Source: Nostoc sp. KVJ3 (GTDB taxonomy: Bacteria > Cyanobacteriota > Cyanobacteriia > Cyanobacteriales > Nostocaceae). Taken from it: DNA of 64,000 nucleotides. Position numbers and translations under genes: made by a program. Under the pieces are notes generated by a model that made no database searches, was not told where the DNA came from, and worked only from the letters and a program-made list of their open reading frames with translations. Shown here in pieces: positions 28,699-37,700 of the stretch (positions are counted from its first letter, which is position 1; each line of letters starts with the position of its first letter). The DNA is taken from assembly GCF_026127265.1 (NCBI RefSeq), contig NZ_WWFG01000002.1:1054001-1118000 (forward strand), in the 5' to 3' direction.

Positions 28699-30288
28699 AT
28701 GACTAAAACTCAAGAAAGGGGCAAAGTCTACCTTGTGGGTGCTGGGCCTGGTGATGTGGCATACCTGACGGTAAAAGCTTACAATCTCTTGGCTGCTGCT
28801 CAGGTTTTAGTTTACGATGCCCTGGTAGATACTCAATTATTGCAGTGCGTACCATCTGATTGTTTGAAGTTGGATGTCGGGAAACGTGGTGGTAAACCCA
28901 GTACAACCCAAACTGAGATTAACAAGTTATTGGTAAAGCATTGCCAGCAAGGAAAACAAGTTGTACGACTCAAATCAGGCGATCCGTTGATTTTTGGGCG
29001 TTGCACTTCCGAAATTGAAGCGTTGAAAGCATCTGGTTGTGATTTTGAACTCGTACCAGGAATTTCTTCAGCCCTTGCAGCACCCTTGTTAGCAGGAATT
29101 CCCCTCACAGATCCGGTGTTGAGTCGTTGTTTTGCAGTGCTTACAGCTCATGAACCAGAAGTTTTAGACTGGGAAGCACTTTCACGGTTAGAAACACTGG
29201 TAATTTTGATGGGAGGGCAACACCTGCCAGAGATTTTACATCAACTGGTGCGACACGGGCGATCGCACTTAACACCCATTGCCATCATCCGTTGGGCAGG
29301 AACTCCTCATCAACAAATTTGGACAGCCCAACTGGGCAATATTTTGGAACAAACCACCGGATTATCCCTTTCCCCTGCGGTAATTATTATTGGTGAAGTT
29401 GTTGGGCTACATAAGTACTTACAACCTGAGAAAATAGATTATCAGGATTCGACTACAGCCCAAATTCCAATGTCAAGCAACCTCTCTCCATGTCCTCAAC
29501 CCCTCACTGACAAAACAATCTTGGTGACACGTTCAATAGGACAGTCGAGCCAATTTAGCGATCGCCTCATCGCATCAGGTGCAACAGTCATCGAAATGCC
29601 TACCTTAGAAATCGGCCCGCCCTCCAGTTGGGAAGCTTTGGATAATGCGATCGCTCATTTATCTGATTTCGACTGGTTAATTCTCACTTCTAGCAATGGC
29701 ATAGATTACTTTTTTGAAAGGTTAATCGCTCAAGGTAAAGATACCCGTGCCTTAGCAGGTGTGAAAATTGCCGTTGTTGGCGAAAAAACAGCCCATAGCC
29801 TCAAACAATACTCTCTTCAACCAGATTTTATTCCCCCCAACTTTGTTGCCGATTCTTTAGTAGAAAATTTTCCAGAGAAACTGGATGGTAAAAAGGTTTT
29901 ATTCCCCAGAGTTGAAAGTGGCGGTAGAGAAATTTTGGTTAAGGAATTAACTCTCAAGGAAGCAAAGGTAATAGAAGTTGCCGCATATCAATCTTGTTGT
30001 CCTACTGGTATTCCACCTGAAGCAGAGTTAGCTCTCCAAAACCGCAAGATAGATGTAATTACCTTTGCCAGTTCTAAAACTGTACAATTTTTCTGTCAAC
30101 TGACTGACAAGATATTTTCTAACAACTCTGATGCTAGTCAACTCTTAGAAGGTGTTTGTATTGCCTCCATCGGGCCTCAAACTTCTAAAACTTGTCATAC
30201 CTTATTCGGGCGCGTAGATGTAGAAGCACAAGAATATACTTTAGATGGTTTAACCCAAGCACTAATAATATGGGCAACCAATTCTTAG
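28699..30288 (+). CDS. cobA-hemD: Uroporphyrinogen-III C-methyltransferase fused to uroporphyrinogen-III synthase
   Basis: 529 residues. Residues 8-245 are SUMT: 'VYLVGAGPGDVAYLTVKA', 'VVRLKSGDPLIFGR' and 'ELVPGISSALAAPLLAGIPL' are the SAM and substrate motifs for double methylation of uroporphyrinogen III to precorrin-2, toward siroheme and cobalamin. Residues about 268-525 are HemD, which cyclises hydroxymethylbilane with ring D inversion ('TDKTILVTRSIGQSSQF', 'WLILTSSNGIDYFFERL', 'PRVESGGREILVKEL'). The fusion channels product to the branch enzyme. Weak ribosome site; the start at 28699 fits the family. It is followed by coaE after a low-complexity gap. Confidence 0.93.
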   Translation: MTKTQERGKVYLVGAGPGDVAYLTVKAYNLLAAAQVLVYDALVDTQLLQCVPSDCLKLDVGKRGGKPSTTQTEINKLLVKHCQQGKQVVRLKSGDPLIFGRCTSEIEALKASGCDFELVPGISSALAAPLLAGIPLTDPVLSRCFAVLTAHEPEVLDWEALSRLETLVILMGGQHLPEILHQLVRHGRSHLTPIAIIRWAGTPHQQIWTAQLGNILEQTTGLSLSPAVIIIGEVVGLHKYLQPEKIDYQDSTTAQIPMSSNLSPCPQPLTDKTILVTRSIGQSSQFSDRLIASGATVIEMPTLEIGPPSSWEALDNAIAHLSDFDWLILTSSNGIDYFFERLIAQGKDTRALAGVKIAVVGEKTAHSLKQYSLQPDFIPPNFVADSLVENFPEKLDGKKVLFPRVESGGREILVKELTLKEAKVIEVAAYQSCCPTGIPPEAELALQNRKIDVITFASSKTVQFFCQLTDKIFSNNSDASQLLEGVCIASIGPQTSKTCHTLFGRVDVEAQEYTLDGLTQALIIWATNS

Positions 30289-30383
30289 ATGAGGGAGCAG
30301 GGGAAGCAGGGGAAGCAGGGGGAGCAGGGGGAGAAAGAACTAATGCCCAATGCCCAATGCCCAATTCCCAATGCCCAATTCCA
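30289..30383. repeat. STRR-type tandem repeat between cobA-hemD and coaE
   Basis: Runs of GGGGAAGCA/GGGGGAGCA and then GCCCAAT/TCCCAAT heptamers. The same two-part arrangement is found at 60305-60432, there before the cyclase gene end. It is open in the coaE frame, which makes an artificial N-terminal extension. Confidence 0.8.
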
Positions 30384-30980
30384 ATGACAAAACGTATAAT
30401 CGGCTTAACCGGAGGTATTGCCACAGGCAAAACCACTGTCACCAATTATTTAGCTAACGCTTATAACCTGCCAATTTTGGATGCAGATATTTATGCTAGA
30501 GAGGCAGTATCTTTAGGTTCGCCTATTCTTGGTGCGATCGCTCAACGTTACGGCGAACAAATTTTATTACCAGATGGCAGCCTCAATCGCCAAAGGCTAG
30601 GCGAAATTATCTTTAATTCTCAAGATGAACGCAACTGGATAGATAATTTGATTCATCCTTATGTGCGCGATCGCTTCCTCAAAGCAATTGCCCAATCTTC
30701 CTTACAAACACTGGTGTTAGTAGTACCGCTATTATTTGAAGCGGGAATGACCGATCTGGTTACAGAAATCTGGGTAGTGCGTTGTTCCCAAGAGCAACAA
30801 CTACAAAGATTAATACAACGAAACCATTTGAATAGAGAACAAGCACGAGCTAGGATCAACAGCCAATTATCTATTGAAGAAAAGGTAGCTCATGCAGATG
30901 TAGTTTTAGATAACTCCTCCACCCTAGAAGTACTACTGAAGCAGGTAGATGTAGCTCTCGAAACCACAAATTCGGATTAA
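30384..30980 (+). CDS. coaE: Dephospho-CoA kinase
   Basis: 198 residues from ATG 30384; the frame is open back to 30192, but that part is repeat sequence and overlaps hemD, so the internal start 'MTKRIIGLTGGIATGKTTVT' is chosen. P-loop GGIATGKT at about 9-16, 'LDADIYAREAV' for substrate binding, and 'VVPLLFEAGMTDLV' typical of CoaE. It phosphorylates the ribose 3'-OH of dephospho-CoA, the last step to coenzyme A. The length is normal for the family. Confidence 0.94.
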   Translation: MTKRIIGLTGGIATGKTTVTNYLANAYNLPILDADIYAREAVSLGSPILGAIAQRYGEQILLPDGSLNRQRLGEIIFNSQDERNWIDNLIHPYVRDRFLKAIAQSSLQTLVLVVPLLFEAGMTDLVTEIWVVRCSQEQQLQRLIQRNHLNREQARARINSQLSIEEKVAHADVVLDNSSTLEVLLKQVDVALETTNSD

Positions 30981-31484
30981 ATGCTATTTATCTTAAAAAA
31001 TATACACAGACTACATTCTAAATACATAAAGGGTTTATAAATTTAATATTATCTAGTTAAGTAAAATCATTTCATATTTCACCCAGCCTTAGCCAATAAT
31101 TCGGTGATTTTACAGTTGAAGTTGCGGTTAGTGATATTATAAATTTGAGTGGCTATCAAGTAAAAGATGTCATTGAGTAAATAAATATTAATAACTAAAA
31201 ATTAAGATTTAAGAAAAACTAATTGAAGATTATTAAATCTTATTTTAAAATTCTTATTAGAACTACATTCTCAATGAAGTGCTTGTAATTTATTTTCAGC
31301 CAATTGTCGCGCAGACACCTAATGGAAAATTCGGTGGTGTATTGCCCTTACTAGCTGTCAATGCGGTTGATTCGTAACTAGATTGTCCGCCTGTTCGATT
31401 CTGGATTACTAATTGAAAGGGATTGAGATTCACCTAGTGTCCAGAACTCTTCGTTATAGATTTCTTCTTTGCGAGAACTCACTT
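30981..31484. other. AT-rich intergenic region
   Basis: About 500 bp of low-GC sequence with no gene, no strong inverted repeat and no tRNA. The upstream open part of the next frame (31413-31484) lacks a ribosome site and is not counted as coding. Confidence 0.5.
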
Positions 31485-31811
31485 ATGTCTATGCTCAGGA
31501 CAGGTATGAACTTAAGTTTTAGTTTTTTAAGTAAGTTAGCTCTAGTTACCTTTCCAGCTAATCCATTAAAACAGAAGAATAAAATACACGATTATAGCCA
31601 ACTTGTTTGGGGAAGCGACTACGTATTTGAGCGCCTCAATGAAGGAATGATAGGGTATATGACTGGAATCGGTAAAGGCATTAAACCCTGCGATCGCATT
31701 ATTTTGCGAGAAGGTTGTGAATCTTATCAATATCAAGTTGAAGAAATTGATTATTACTCCGATCCTTCTGATATGTGGATAGCTCTACTCAAACAAATAC
31801 CAATTGACTAA
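31485..31811 (+). CDS. Hypothetical protein (KOW-like small domain?)
   Basis: 108 residues from ATG 31485 (other starts at 31413 or 31509 are possible; none has a clear ribosome site). The core 'RLNEGMIGYMTGIGKGIKPC' followed by 'DRIILREGCESYQYQVEEID' looks like a small beta-barrel, and the ending 'DPSDMWIALLKQIP' is compact. I have the impression of similar short proteins in other cyanobacteria but cannot name a family. No transport signal. Function unknown. Confidence 0.55.
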   Translation: MSMLRTGMNLSFSFLSKLALVTFPANPLKQKNKIHDYSQLVWGSDYVFERLNEGMIGYMTGIGKGIKPCDRIILREGCESYQYQVEEIDYYSDPSDMWIALLKQIPID

Positions 31812-31874
31812 ATATTAAAGTCAATCAGTTACTTCAATTCTATATTTGATTTTTGAACAAAATTAGGTATTGTA

Positions 31875-31955
31875 GGGGAGCCAGTGCGTTGCGGTGAATC
31901 CAGCGCTGTAGGCGGGTTTCCCAACCTAGGCGACTGGTGAACCCGAAGGGAGGGC
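31875..31955. repeat. GGGGAGCCAG dispersed repeat
   Basis: Same family as 10807-10915 and the nested block at 10484-10533: starts GGGGAGCCAGTGCG, contains GGGTTTCCC and ends 'GACTGGTGAACCCGAAGGGA'. Non-coding. Confidence 0.65.
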
Positions 31956-32060
31956 ATTGGAGGGTTTCATGACTGGATAAACAAGTTAGGAATAAGAATT
32001 AAACTAACATACAGTTTATGTCCCTGGCTTACCTCACCCTCAATCCCTCTCCTTATAAAG

Positions 32061-32210
32061 GCTATGGTGTACACACAAGTCCTTTTCACCCCCTCTAACT
32101 CCCCCTTGTTAAGGGGGAGAACCGGATATTTCCCCCCTTTATAAGGGAGGATTAAGGGGGGTAAATCCAGGGTTTGGGTTTCATTTACCAAGATGTGTGT
32201 ACACCGTAGC
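32061..32210. mobile_element. MITE-like element, family B copy 1, with 9-bp target duplication
   Basis: 150 bp with 20-bp inverted ends (GCTATGGTGTACACACAAGT at 32061-32080 against AGATGTGTGTACACCGTAGC at 32191-32210, 17 of 20 paired). The 9-mer CTTATAAAG directly flanks both sides (32052-32060 and 32211-32219). Removing one copy restores a palindromic host repeat CCTCTCCTTATAAAGGAGAG. Interior C/G-rich palindromes, no gene. Confidence 0.8.
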
Positions 32211-32361
32211 CTTATAAAGGAGAGGGAAGCTAGAGACAAGATGAAGTTTTGGATTTTATTTAATCCACCTTCCTTAGTTCGTAGTAAGGACTTTAGTCCT
32301 TATTTTCTAAGCAATAAAGTCTTGACTACAAACCCTCAAAACTAGCTTTACAAACTAATAG

Positions 32362-32901
32362 TTAGTTAACACTTAAAGAACTTGTAGTTTTTTTGAGAAC
32401 TTCATCTGTTTTGGGAGCAACTGAAAGATGCACAATATGTACTGAACAAGAAGCATGGTGAAGAACGTAGTTACTCACACTACCGAGAAATAGTTCCATT
32501 AGCCCAGAATGACCCCGCCGCCCCATAACAATTAAATCAGCGTCATAACTATGGGCTAAGTCACAAATAACCCGGCCAGGACTACCAACATTTTGTGTAA
32601 ATTCTGTATTTACACCCGATGTATTAGCTTGGTTACAGAAAGATTGCAACATCTGGATTCCCAAATTTTTAAAGGTATCCCACTGTTTTTGGTATAACTC
32701 AAAGCTTTGACTGCTTAATCCTGGATAGTAGTCAAAATTAGACATCATAGGTACGTAAGGGCTACCCTCTTCTTCTGGAGATAGAATATGCACTAGCATT
32801 AAGTTAGCTTGTGTTAACTTTGCTAAACCCAACGCTTCCTCAAAAACCTGTTGCCCTATTTCCGAGCGATCTAATGCAACTAAAATCTTTTTAAACATCA
32901 T
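32362..32901 (-). CDS. Universal stress protein (UspA family)
   Basis: 179 residues, a single Usp domain. N-terminal 'KKILVALDRSEIGQQVFEEA' and the C-terminal ATP-loop 'VMGRRGHSGLMELFLGSVSN' (G-x2-G-x9-G-S) are intact, so it belongs to the ATP-binding branch. An insertion near 45-75 ('GSPYVPMMSNFDYYPGLSSQ') is usual for cyanobacterial members. Cytoplasmic; role in stress or energy sensing not defined. Monocistronic. Confidence 0.92.
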   Translation of the reverse strand: MMFKKILVALDRSEIGQQVFEEALGLAKLTQANLMLVHILSPEEEGSPYVPMMSNFDYYPGLSSQSFELYQKQWDTFKNLGIQMLQSFCNQANTSGVNTEFTQNVGSPGRVICDLAHSYDADLIVMGRRGHSGLMELFLGSVSNYVLHHASCSVHIVHLSVAPKTDEVLKKTTSSLSVN

Positions 32902-33197
32902 AATAGACCTCCTATTTCTTTGGTAATTGGTCTTTACTATTTCAGATTTCCAAATGCTGGATTGACAAAAATGACTAATCCTTCAACTCTGTTTAGCGAC
33001 TTTTGAATTTTAAATTTATTAAAAGTTTTTATCCCATATCTATAATATATAGCAAAAAAATTTGAGGAACTTGTGAAGAAAACAAGTCTTTATCTTTGAT
33101 TACGGGGGAGACTCACGTTTTATAAAATACAACCTTAGCTCAGTATTTATTGTTTTTTCAAAGGCAAGTATCTTGATATAATCCAAGTGTGGATTTA
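32902..33197. other. AT-rich region upstream of the Usp gene
   Basis: Promoter region of the Usp gene on its right side; no gene or clear structure found. Confidence 0.4.
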
Positions 33198-33284
33198 TCA
33201 GATGGATTCAATATCTTCCACTGCCAAAAACTCATGTAATTCTTCTATACTTACTGAAGTAAAGTAAATATCAGGTTCTATTTT
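33198..33284 (-). pseudogene. Remnant of an unknown coding repeat (copy 1)
   Basis: The reverse strand reads 'YKIEPDIYFTSVSIEELHEF' then 'LAVEDIES' and a stop. It is clearly related to the remnant at 33779-33905 ('LPNIYHASLTIEELHEFLEL'). The parent gene family is not recognised. It directly follows the broken toxin remnant in another frame. Confidence 0.4.
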
Positions 33285-33439
33285 ATAGATTTAAAAATCA
33301 GTTTTTCAAGATATCCTAATTCAAACGGATTCTCTGATTCAAGTTCTTGAAACACGATGCGTTCTATGCGGCTTTGAATCTCAACTGGTAAAGCAGCAAG
33401 TTATTTCAAGAATCTTGTTGTATATTCAACTTGCCACAT
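33285..33439 (-). pseudogene. RelE/ParE-type toxin, inactivated
   Basis: Reverse-strand reading from ATG 33439: 'MWQVEYTTRFLK', then an in-frame TAA, then 'LAALPVEIQSRIERIVFQEL' and 'ESENPFELGYLEKL'. This is the N-terminal two-thirds of a RelE-family mRNA interferase; the C-terminal part with the catalytic residues is gone, replaced by unrelated sequence. The start overlaps the antitoxin stop by 14 bases, the normal toxin-antitoxin layout. It should be non-functional. Confidence 0.75.
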
Positions 33440-33638
33440 TTCTTTCTTTTAGTGATTGATAATATTTTAGTGCTTCATCTTTTGATAGTGGTTTTTCTTC
33501 CTCTACTTCTTCCATAAGTTTTGCTAAACCGTAATCTTCAAGAATTTCTTCAATCTTTTCAAATTCAGCGATAGGAATTTGTACGGCAATAGGTCGTTGA
33601 TTTTCGCCGAGAACATAATTTTTGTGAACTTCAAACAT
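33426..33638 (-). CDS. RelB/Phd-like antitoxin
   Basis: 70 residues. 'MFEVHKNYVLGENQRPIAVQ' followed by 'IPIAEFEKIEEILEDYGLAK' matches small antitoxins that fold with a DNA-binding N-terminus and a toxin-wrapping acidic C-terminus ('EEVEEEKPLSKDEALKYYQS'). The frame is intact with GGAG about 9 bases before the start, although its partner toxin is broken. It could persist as an antidote to related toxins elsewhere or as a repressor. Confidence 0.75.
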   Translation of the reverse strand: MFEVHKNYVLGENQRPIAVQIPIAEFEKIEEILEDYGLAKLMEEVEEEKPLSKDEALKYYQSLKERNVAS

Positions 33639-33721
33639 TTTAATAACTCCTATGTATAAAAGTCCATTGGTGTTCGCCTACTAAAATTATGGTGTCTGGT
33701 AATTAAATTTTAACAGTTTAT

Positions 33722-33757
33722 AGCGATCGCACTTAAGGAATTAAGGGTGCGATCGCA
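33722..33757. repeat. Hairpin of paired HIP1 sites
   Basis: GCGATCGCAC-TTAA and TTAA-GG-GTGCGATCGC face each other around a 4-base loop, giving a long stem from two HIP1 octamers. It lies 84 bases upstream of the antitoxin start. Confidence 0.6.
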
Positions 33758-33778
33758 ACACAATTGCAGACACAATTA

Positions 33779-33905
33779 TCAGTCTGTTGGAACGCTTCGG
33801 GTTAAAATTCTCATCACTTTGCCTGGTTCAGTGTCTTCCAGTTCCAAAAACTCATGTAATTCTTCTATAGTGAGTGAAGCATGGTAAATATTAGGTAAGG
33901 ATTCA
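33779..33905 (-). pseudogene. Remnant of an unknown coding repeat (copy 2)
   Basis: Reverse-strand frame 'ESLPNIYHASLTIEELHEFL' then 'ELEDTEPGKVMRILTRSVPT' to a stop at 33779. The first part matches the remnant at 33198-33284. It is joined upstream to transposase-derived sequence without its own start. Possibly the C-terminus of an uncharacterised protein duplicated and broken around the antitoxin. Confidence 0.4.
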
Positions 33906-33908
33906 GGT

Positions 33909-34162
33909 CTAATATTGTGGAAGCAAAGAAGGGCGAGACAGACAATTATTAGAGTCAGCAATTAGAGCTTGTGCAAAAAAATCAATTACAGACCTACCTT
34001 GACGACGGCAAGTTTGCACTACCGTCAACAAATTGGCAGTGTGTTGAAACCGCTCCATCGAACGGGAACCACCGCTAATCTTACGTTTTGTCACGGCTAA
34101 ACGCAGCGTTCGCGAAGCGTGTCCGAAGGACTCTCGTTCGGCTTGATTGTTATCAGGACTTA
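33909..34162 (-). pseudogene. IS66-type transposase C-terminal remnant with an in-frame repeat insertion
   Basis: The reverse strand reads 'SPDNNQAER', then 'ESFGHASRT' encoded by a small palindromic repeat, then 'LRLAVTKRKISGGSRSMERF' and 'QHTANLLTVVQTCRRQGRSV'. 'DNNQAER...KISGGSRS' is the conserved C-terminal region of IS66 DDE transposases. The catalytic core and both IS ends are missing, so it is a dead fragment. Confidence 0.7.
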
Positions 34163-34231
34163 AACAAAAAAAGAAGCAAAAATAAGGTATGATGCCTTAT
34201 CAGCATAGCTTTTACGTTAAAGTAACACCCG

Positions 34232-34692
34232 ATGAAAGAAACAACACCCGCAGCCATGCCGTCTTGCTTTGAAAAATGGTGTCAAAGGTTTGATGATGTG
34301 TTTAGTCATAAAGCGCAAAAAAGAGGGTTTAGGCATTATTTAGGGGGATTATTGGGGGAAAGCGAGAGAAAAAACCTATCTCAGATGGCAGAAAACGCTA
34401 TAGGAGTGAAATACCATCAATTGCACCACTTTTTAACTGAAGCACCCTGGTCTAATTCACAGATCAATGAACGTCGTTTAGAGGTAATGAGCAAATGTAG
34501 TCAAACCAGAATTAGTAGAGGATTTAGCTTGATAATTGATGATTCTGGTCATAGGAAAAGCGGAAATTTTACGGATGGAGTGGGATTCTGTACATCGGAG
34601 AAATTGGCAAAACAGATAATGGAATAGTAGTGGTAACAACTCATTTATATGATGGGAGAAAAAGCTTACCATTAGATTTTATTAATCGTTAG
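34232..34692 (+). pseudogene. IS701-like DDE transposase, frameshifted and truncated
   Basis: The frame from 34232 reads 'CFEKWCQRFDDVFSHKAQKR' and 'FSLIIDDSGHRKSGN', the N-terminus and first catalytic Asp region of IS701-family transposases. Near 34575-34585 the frame shifts: the correct continuation 'LYIGEIGKTDNGIVVVTTHL' then 'YDGRKSLPLDFINR' is in the +1 frame and ends at a stop at 34690. About two-thirds of a normal transposase is missing at the C-terminus. Confidence 0.75.
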
Positions 34693-34725
34693 TGTCTAGA
34701 CTTTAAGTTTTAACGCATCTACTTT

Positions 34726-37700
34726 CTAAACCGTCACACCCTCCAACTCTTCATCTGTCAACTCATACAACTGGCGCAACTTATCTAACTTATCACCATC
34801 AGCTTCCCAGAAACCCCGCCCATGCGCCTCCAACATTCTCCCTAAAATATTGCGAAAAGCTTCAGGATTTGCCTTGCGTAATTTATCCGCCATCTCTGCA
34901 TCTAAAGCATAAGTATCAGCCGCTTGGTCATAAACCCAATCATCGGTAAAATCGGCAGTACCACCCCAACCAATTAACGCCGTCATCCGTTGGGAAATTT
35001 CAAAAGCACCACCAGAACCTTGATTCGCCATTGCTTGCGCCCATTTGGGATTTACCAACTTAGTGCGATACTCCATTCGCAGCAGATCATCTAAATTGCG
35101 CGGTGTAGTATCCTTCGAGAAACTTTCCACAAAGCTAGTTGTAACCTTCTTACCGCCTTGTTTTTCTGCCGCCCTTTTCAACCCGCCCGTATTAGCGTAA
35201 TATTCCTGAATATCAGTTAAACCATATTCTACCGAATCGATTTCTTGAACAATGCGATCGCTAGTTTTTAACAGAGTATTTAAAACTTCCGGTCTAGCTT
35301 GACCTTTATCCTCTCTCCCGTAGCTGAATACATTGCGACTTTGCCAAGTATTCCCCAACTCCTCACCAGATTCCCAGTTACCATCAACAACGCGATCGTT
35401 CACCAAAGAACCAAAATCACCCGCCGGATTAGAAAACAACCTCGCCGATACATTTTCCACCCCTTGGGCTTTTAAAGCTAAAGCATGTCTTCTAATAAAA
35501 TTCTGATCGTCCGGTTCATCAGCATCAGCCGCCCGTTGAAACAAATCATCCAACAATTCGATAATATTGACAAAACTATCCCGAAAAATCCCAGACAAAT
35601 TACCCAACACATCAATCCGGGGATGTCCAACCTCAGCCAACGGCTTCAACTCATAACGAACAACTCTACCAGTACCTTCCTTAACAGGTTCAGCCCCCAC
35701 CAACTCCAACAAAATCCCCAAAGATTCGCCCTTCGTTTTAATCGCATCCAATCCCCAAAGCATCACCGCCACCGTCTCAGGATACTTCCCATACTCATCC
35801 AAATGCTGGGCAATAATTTTTTGGGCAACTTCCCGTCCCCGTTCATAAGCCGCAGGCGAAGGCATCCGATAAGGATCTAAAGCATGAATATTTCTCCCAG
35901 TCGGCAAAACACCAGCCCCATCCCTTAACAAATCTCCCCCAGGCGCAGGCGGAATATACTCCCCATTCAACCCCCTTAACAAATTCGTCAACTCATCCGT
36001 AGATTGCATCAACAAATCCCTTATTACTCTTTCCTCCTCTTGGCGGTCTTGGCGTCTTGGCGGTTCGTCTCCAAAATAAGCCTCTAAATACGCCTCCAAC
36101 TCCTCCTCACTAGGCTTTTCCCCCAAAGTATGCAACCCCGAAGAAAACAACCGATTTTCTAAAACCTGCAAATATCCATACAATTCAACCAAATAATCAT
36201 CAAAAGCATGAACACTAAACATCCGCACATTCTCAGCAGTAAACGCAATCCCCAACCGTTTAGCATCCTCAAACGGACAATCAGCATCCAACCCAGAGTC
36301 CACAATCTTTTTACAAATCCCTTCCTTCAAAACATAATTCTTTTGTGGATCTTCACGATACTCCGCAATCAAATCACGCAACGCCACCAACTCCTTATAC
36401 AAACCTGCGCGACCATAAGGAGGTACATTATGAGAAATCAACACACCATAACCGCGACGTTTCGCTAACATCGACTCAGAAGGATTATTCGCCGCATATA
36501 TATAGAGATTAGGCAGATTTCCTAACAAAATATCCGACCAAGAATAACCCGTATTCCCCAACGGAGAACCAGGCAACCATTCCACCGTTCCATGCATTCC
36601 AAAGTGAACTAAAGCATCAGCTTCAAACTCATTTTGCAGCCATTTATAATAAGCTACATATTGAGGATGTGGCGTTAAATCCCGTTCAAACATTAAGCGC
36701 ATCGGGTCGCCTTGTATCCCCAAAGGTGGTTGTACACCTATCCAGATATTACCTAATTGCACACCACCAATCTGAAATTCATCGCCATAAGTTTTAATAC
36801 CGGTTCCCGTGAGAGATTTCCATTGTTTTTCGATGCGGGAAGTTTGCAGGTATCCCAGCCATTTTTCTAGAGTGCGGACGTTAACGGACGCGGGGATATT
36901 TTTTGTATTATCAATTTCATCCGCCTCTTTCACCCAGCGAATCAATTCTTCCCCATCTTCCGGCAAATCTCCGACGGTGTAACCTTGTTCTTTCAGTGCG
37001 TGGAGAAACTTCAGCAAACTACGCGGCACATTTAATAATGCAGCTGTACCCACAGCACCATAACCTGGAGGAAACCCATATAAAATAATGGCAATCTTGC
37101 GTTCCGATGCAGGTTTTTGCCGCAAAGCCACCCAACTTTTCACCCTACCAATTAATCGCTGTACACGTTCGGGAACCAGATAAATATTTTCGCCCACCAA
37201 ACCACCAAGGGGAACGGTATCAATAGCCCCATCCAATTCTGGTAAAGCGTACAACACCACACTTTGCAATCCGCCGATACCTTGGCGCGTCCACGAGGAA
37301 ATATCTTGAATTAATAGTGGTGCAGCAACAATATAAGGTACATTCTTGGCAGTGAGAATACGCTTTGCAACTTCTATTTGACGGCCACCTTCCATTGAAC
37401 CAGCCGGGCCACCCACCAGAGGAAAGCCAATTGTGGAAACGATCGCATCTACTTTAACTGCTTCACTAGAAAGTGAGGGTGTTTCTATATTACCTAGTTG
37501 TCGTTGCTGAATTTCATAGTCGGTTGTCATCAAATCTCGTACCGCCACGTGTCCTTCTACGCCGTTGATGAAAATTGGTAAAGGAGTTAAGCCGGCTTTT
37601 TCAAAACTGCGAATTAGTTGGGGAATGTAGGGTTGTTTGGTGATGACGTGTTTTCGGTAGAGGAGAATTCCGATAATCGGTTTTGTAGAGACGCGATTCA

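Noticed and set aside
30192..30383. N-terminal extension of coaE
   Set aside because: It overlaps the hemD end and translates STRR sequence; the family start 'MTKRIIGLTGG' at 30384 is clear.
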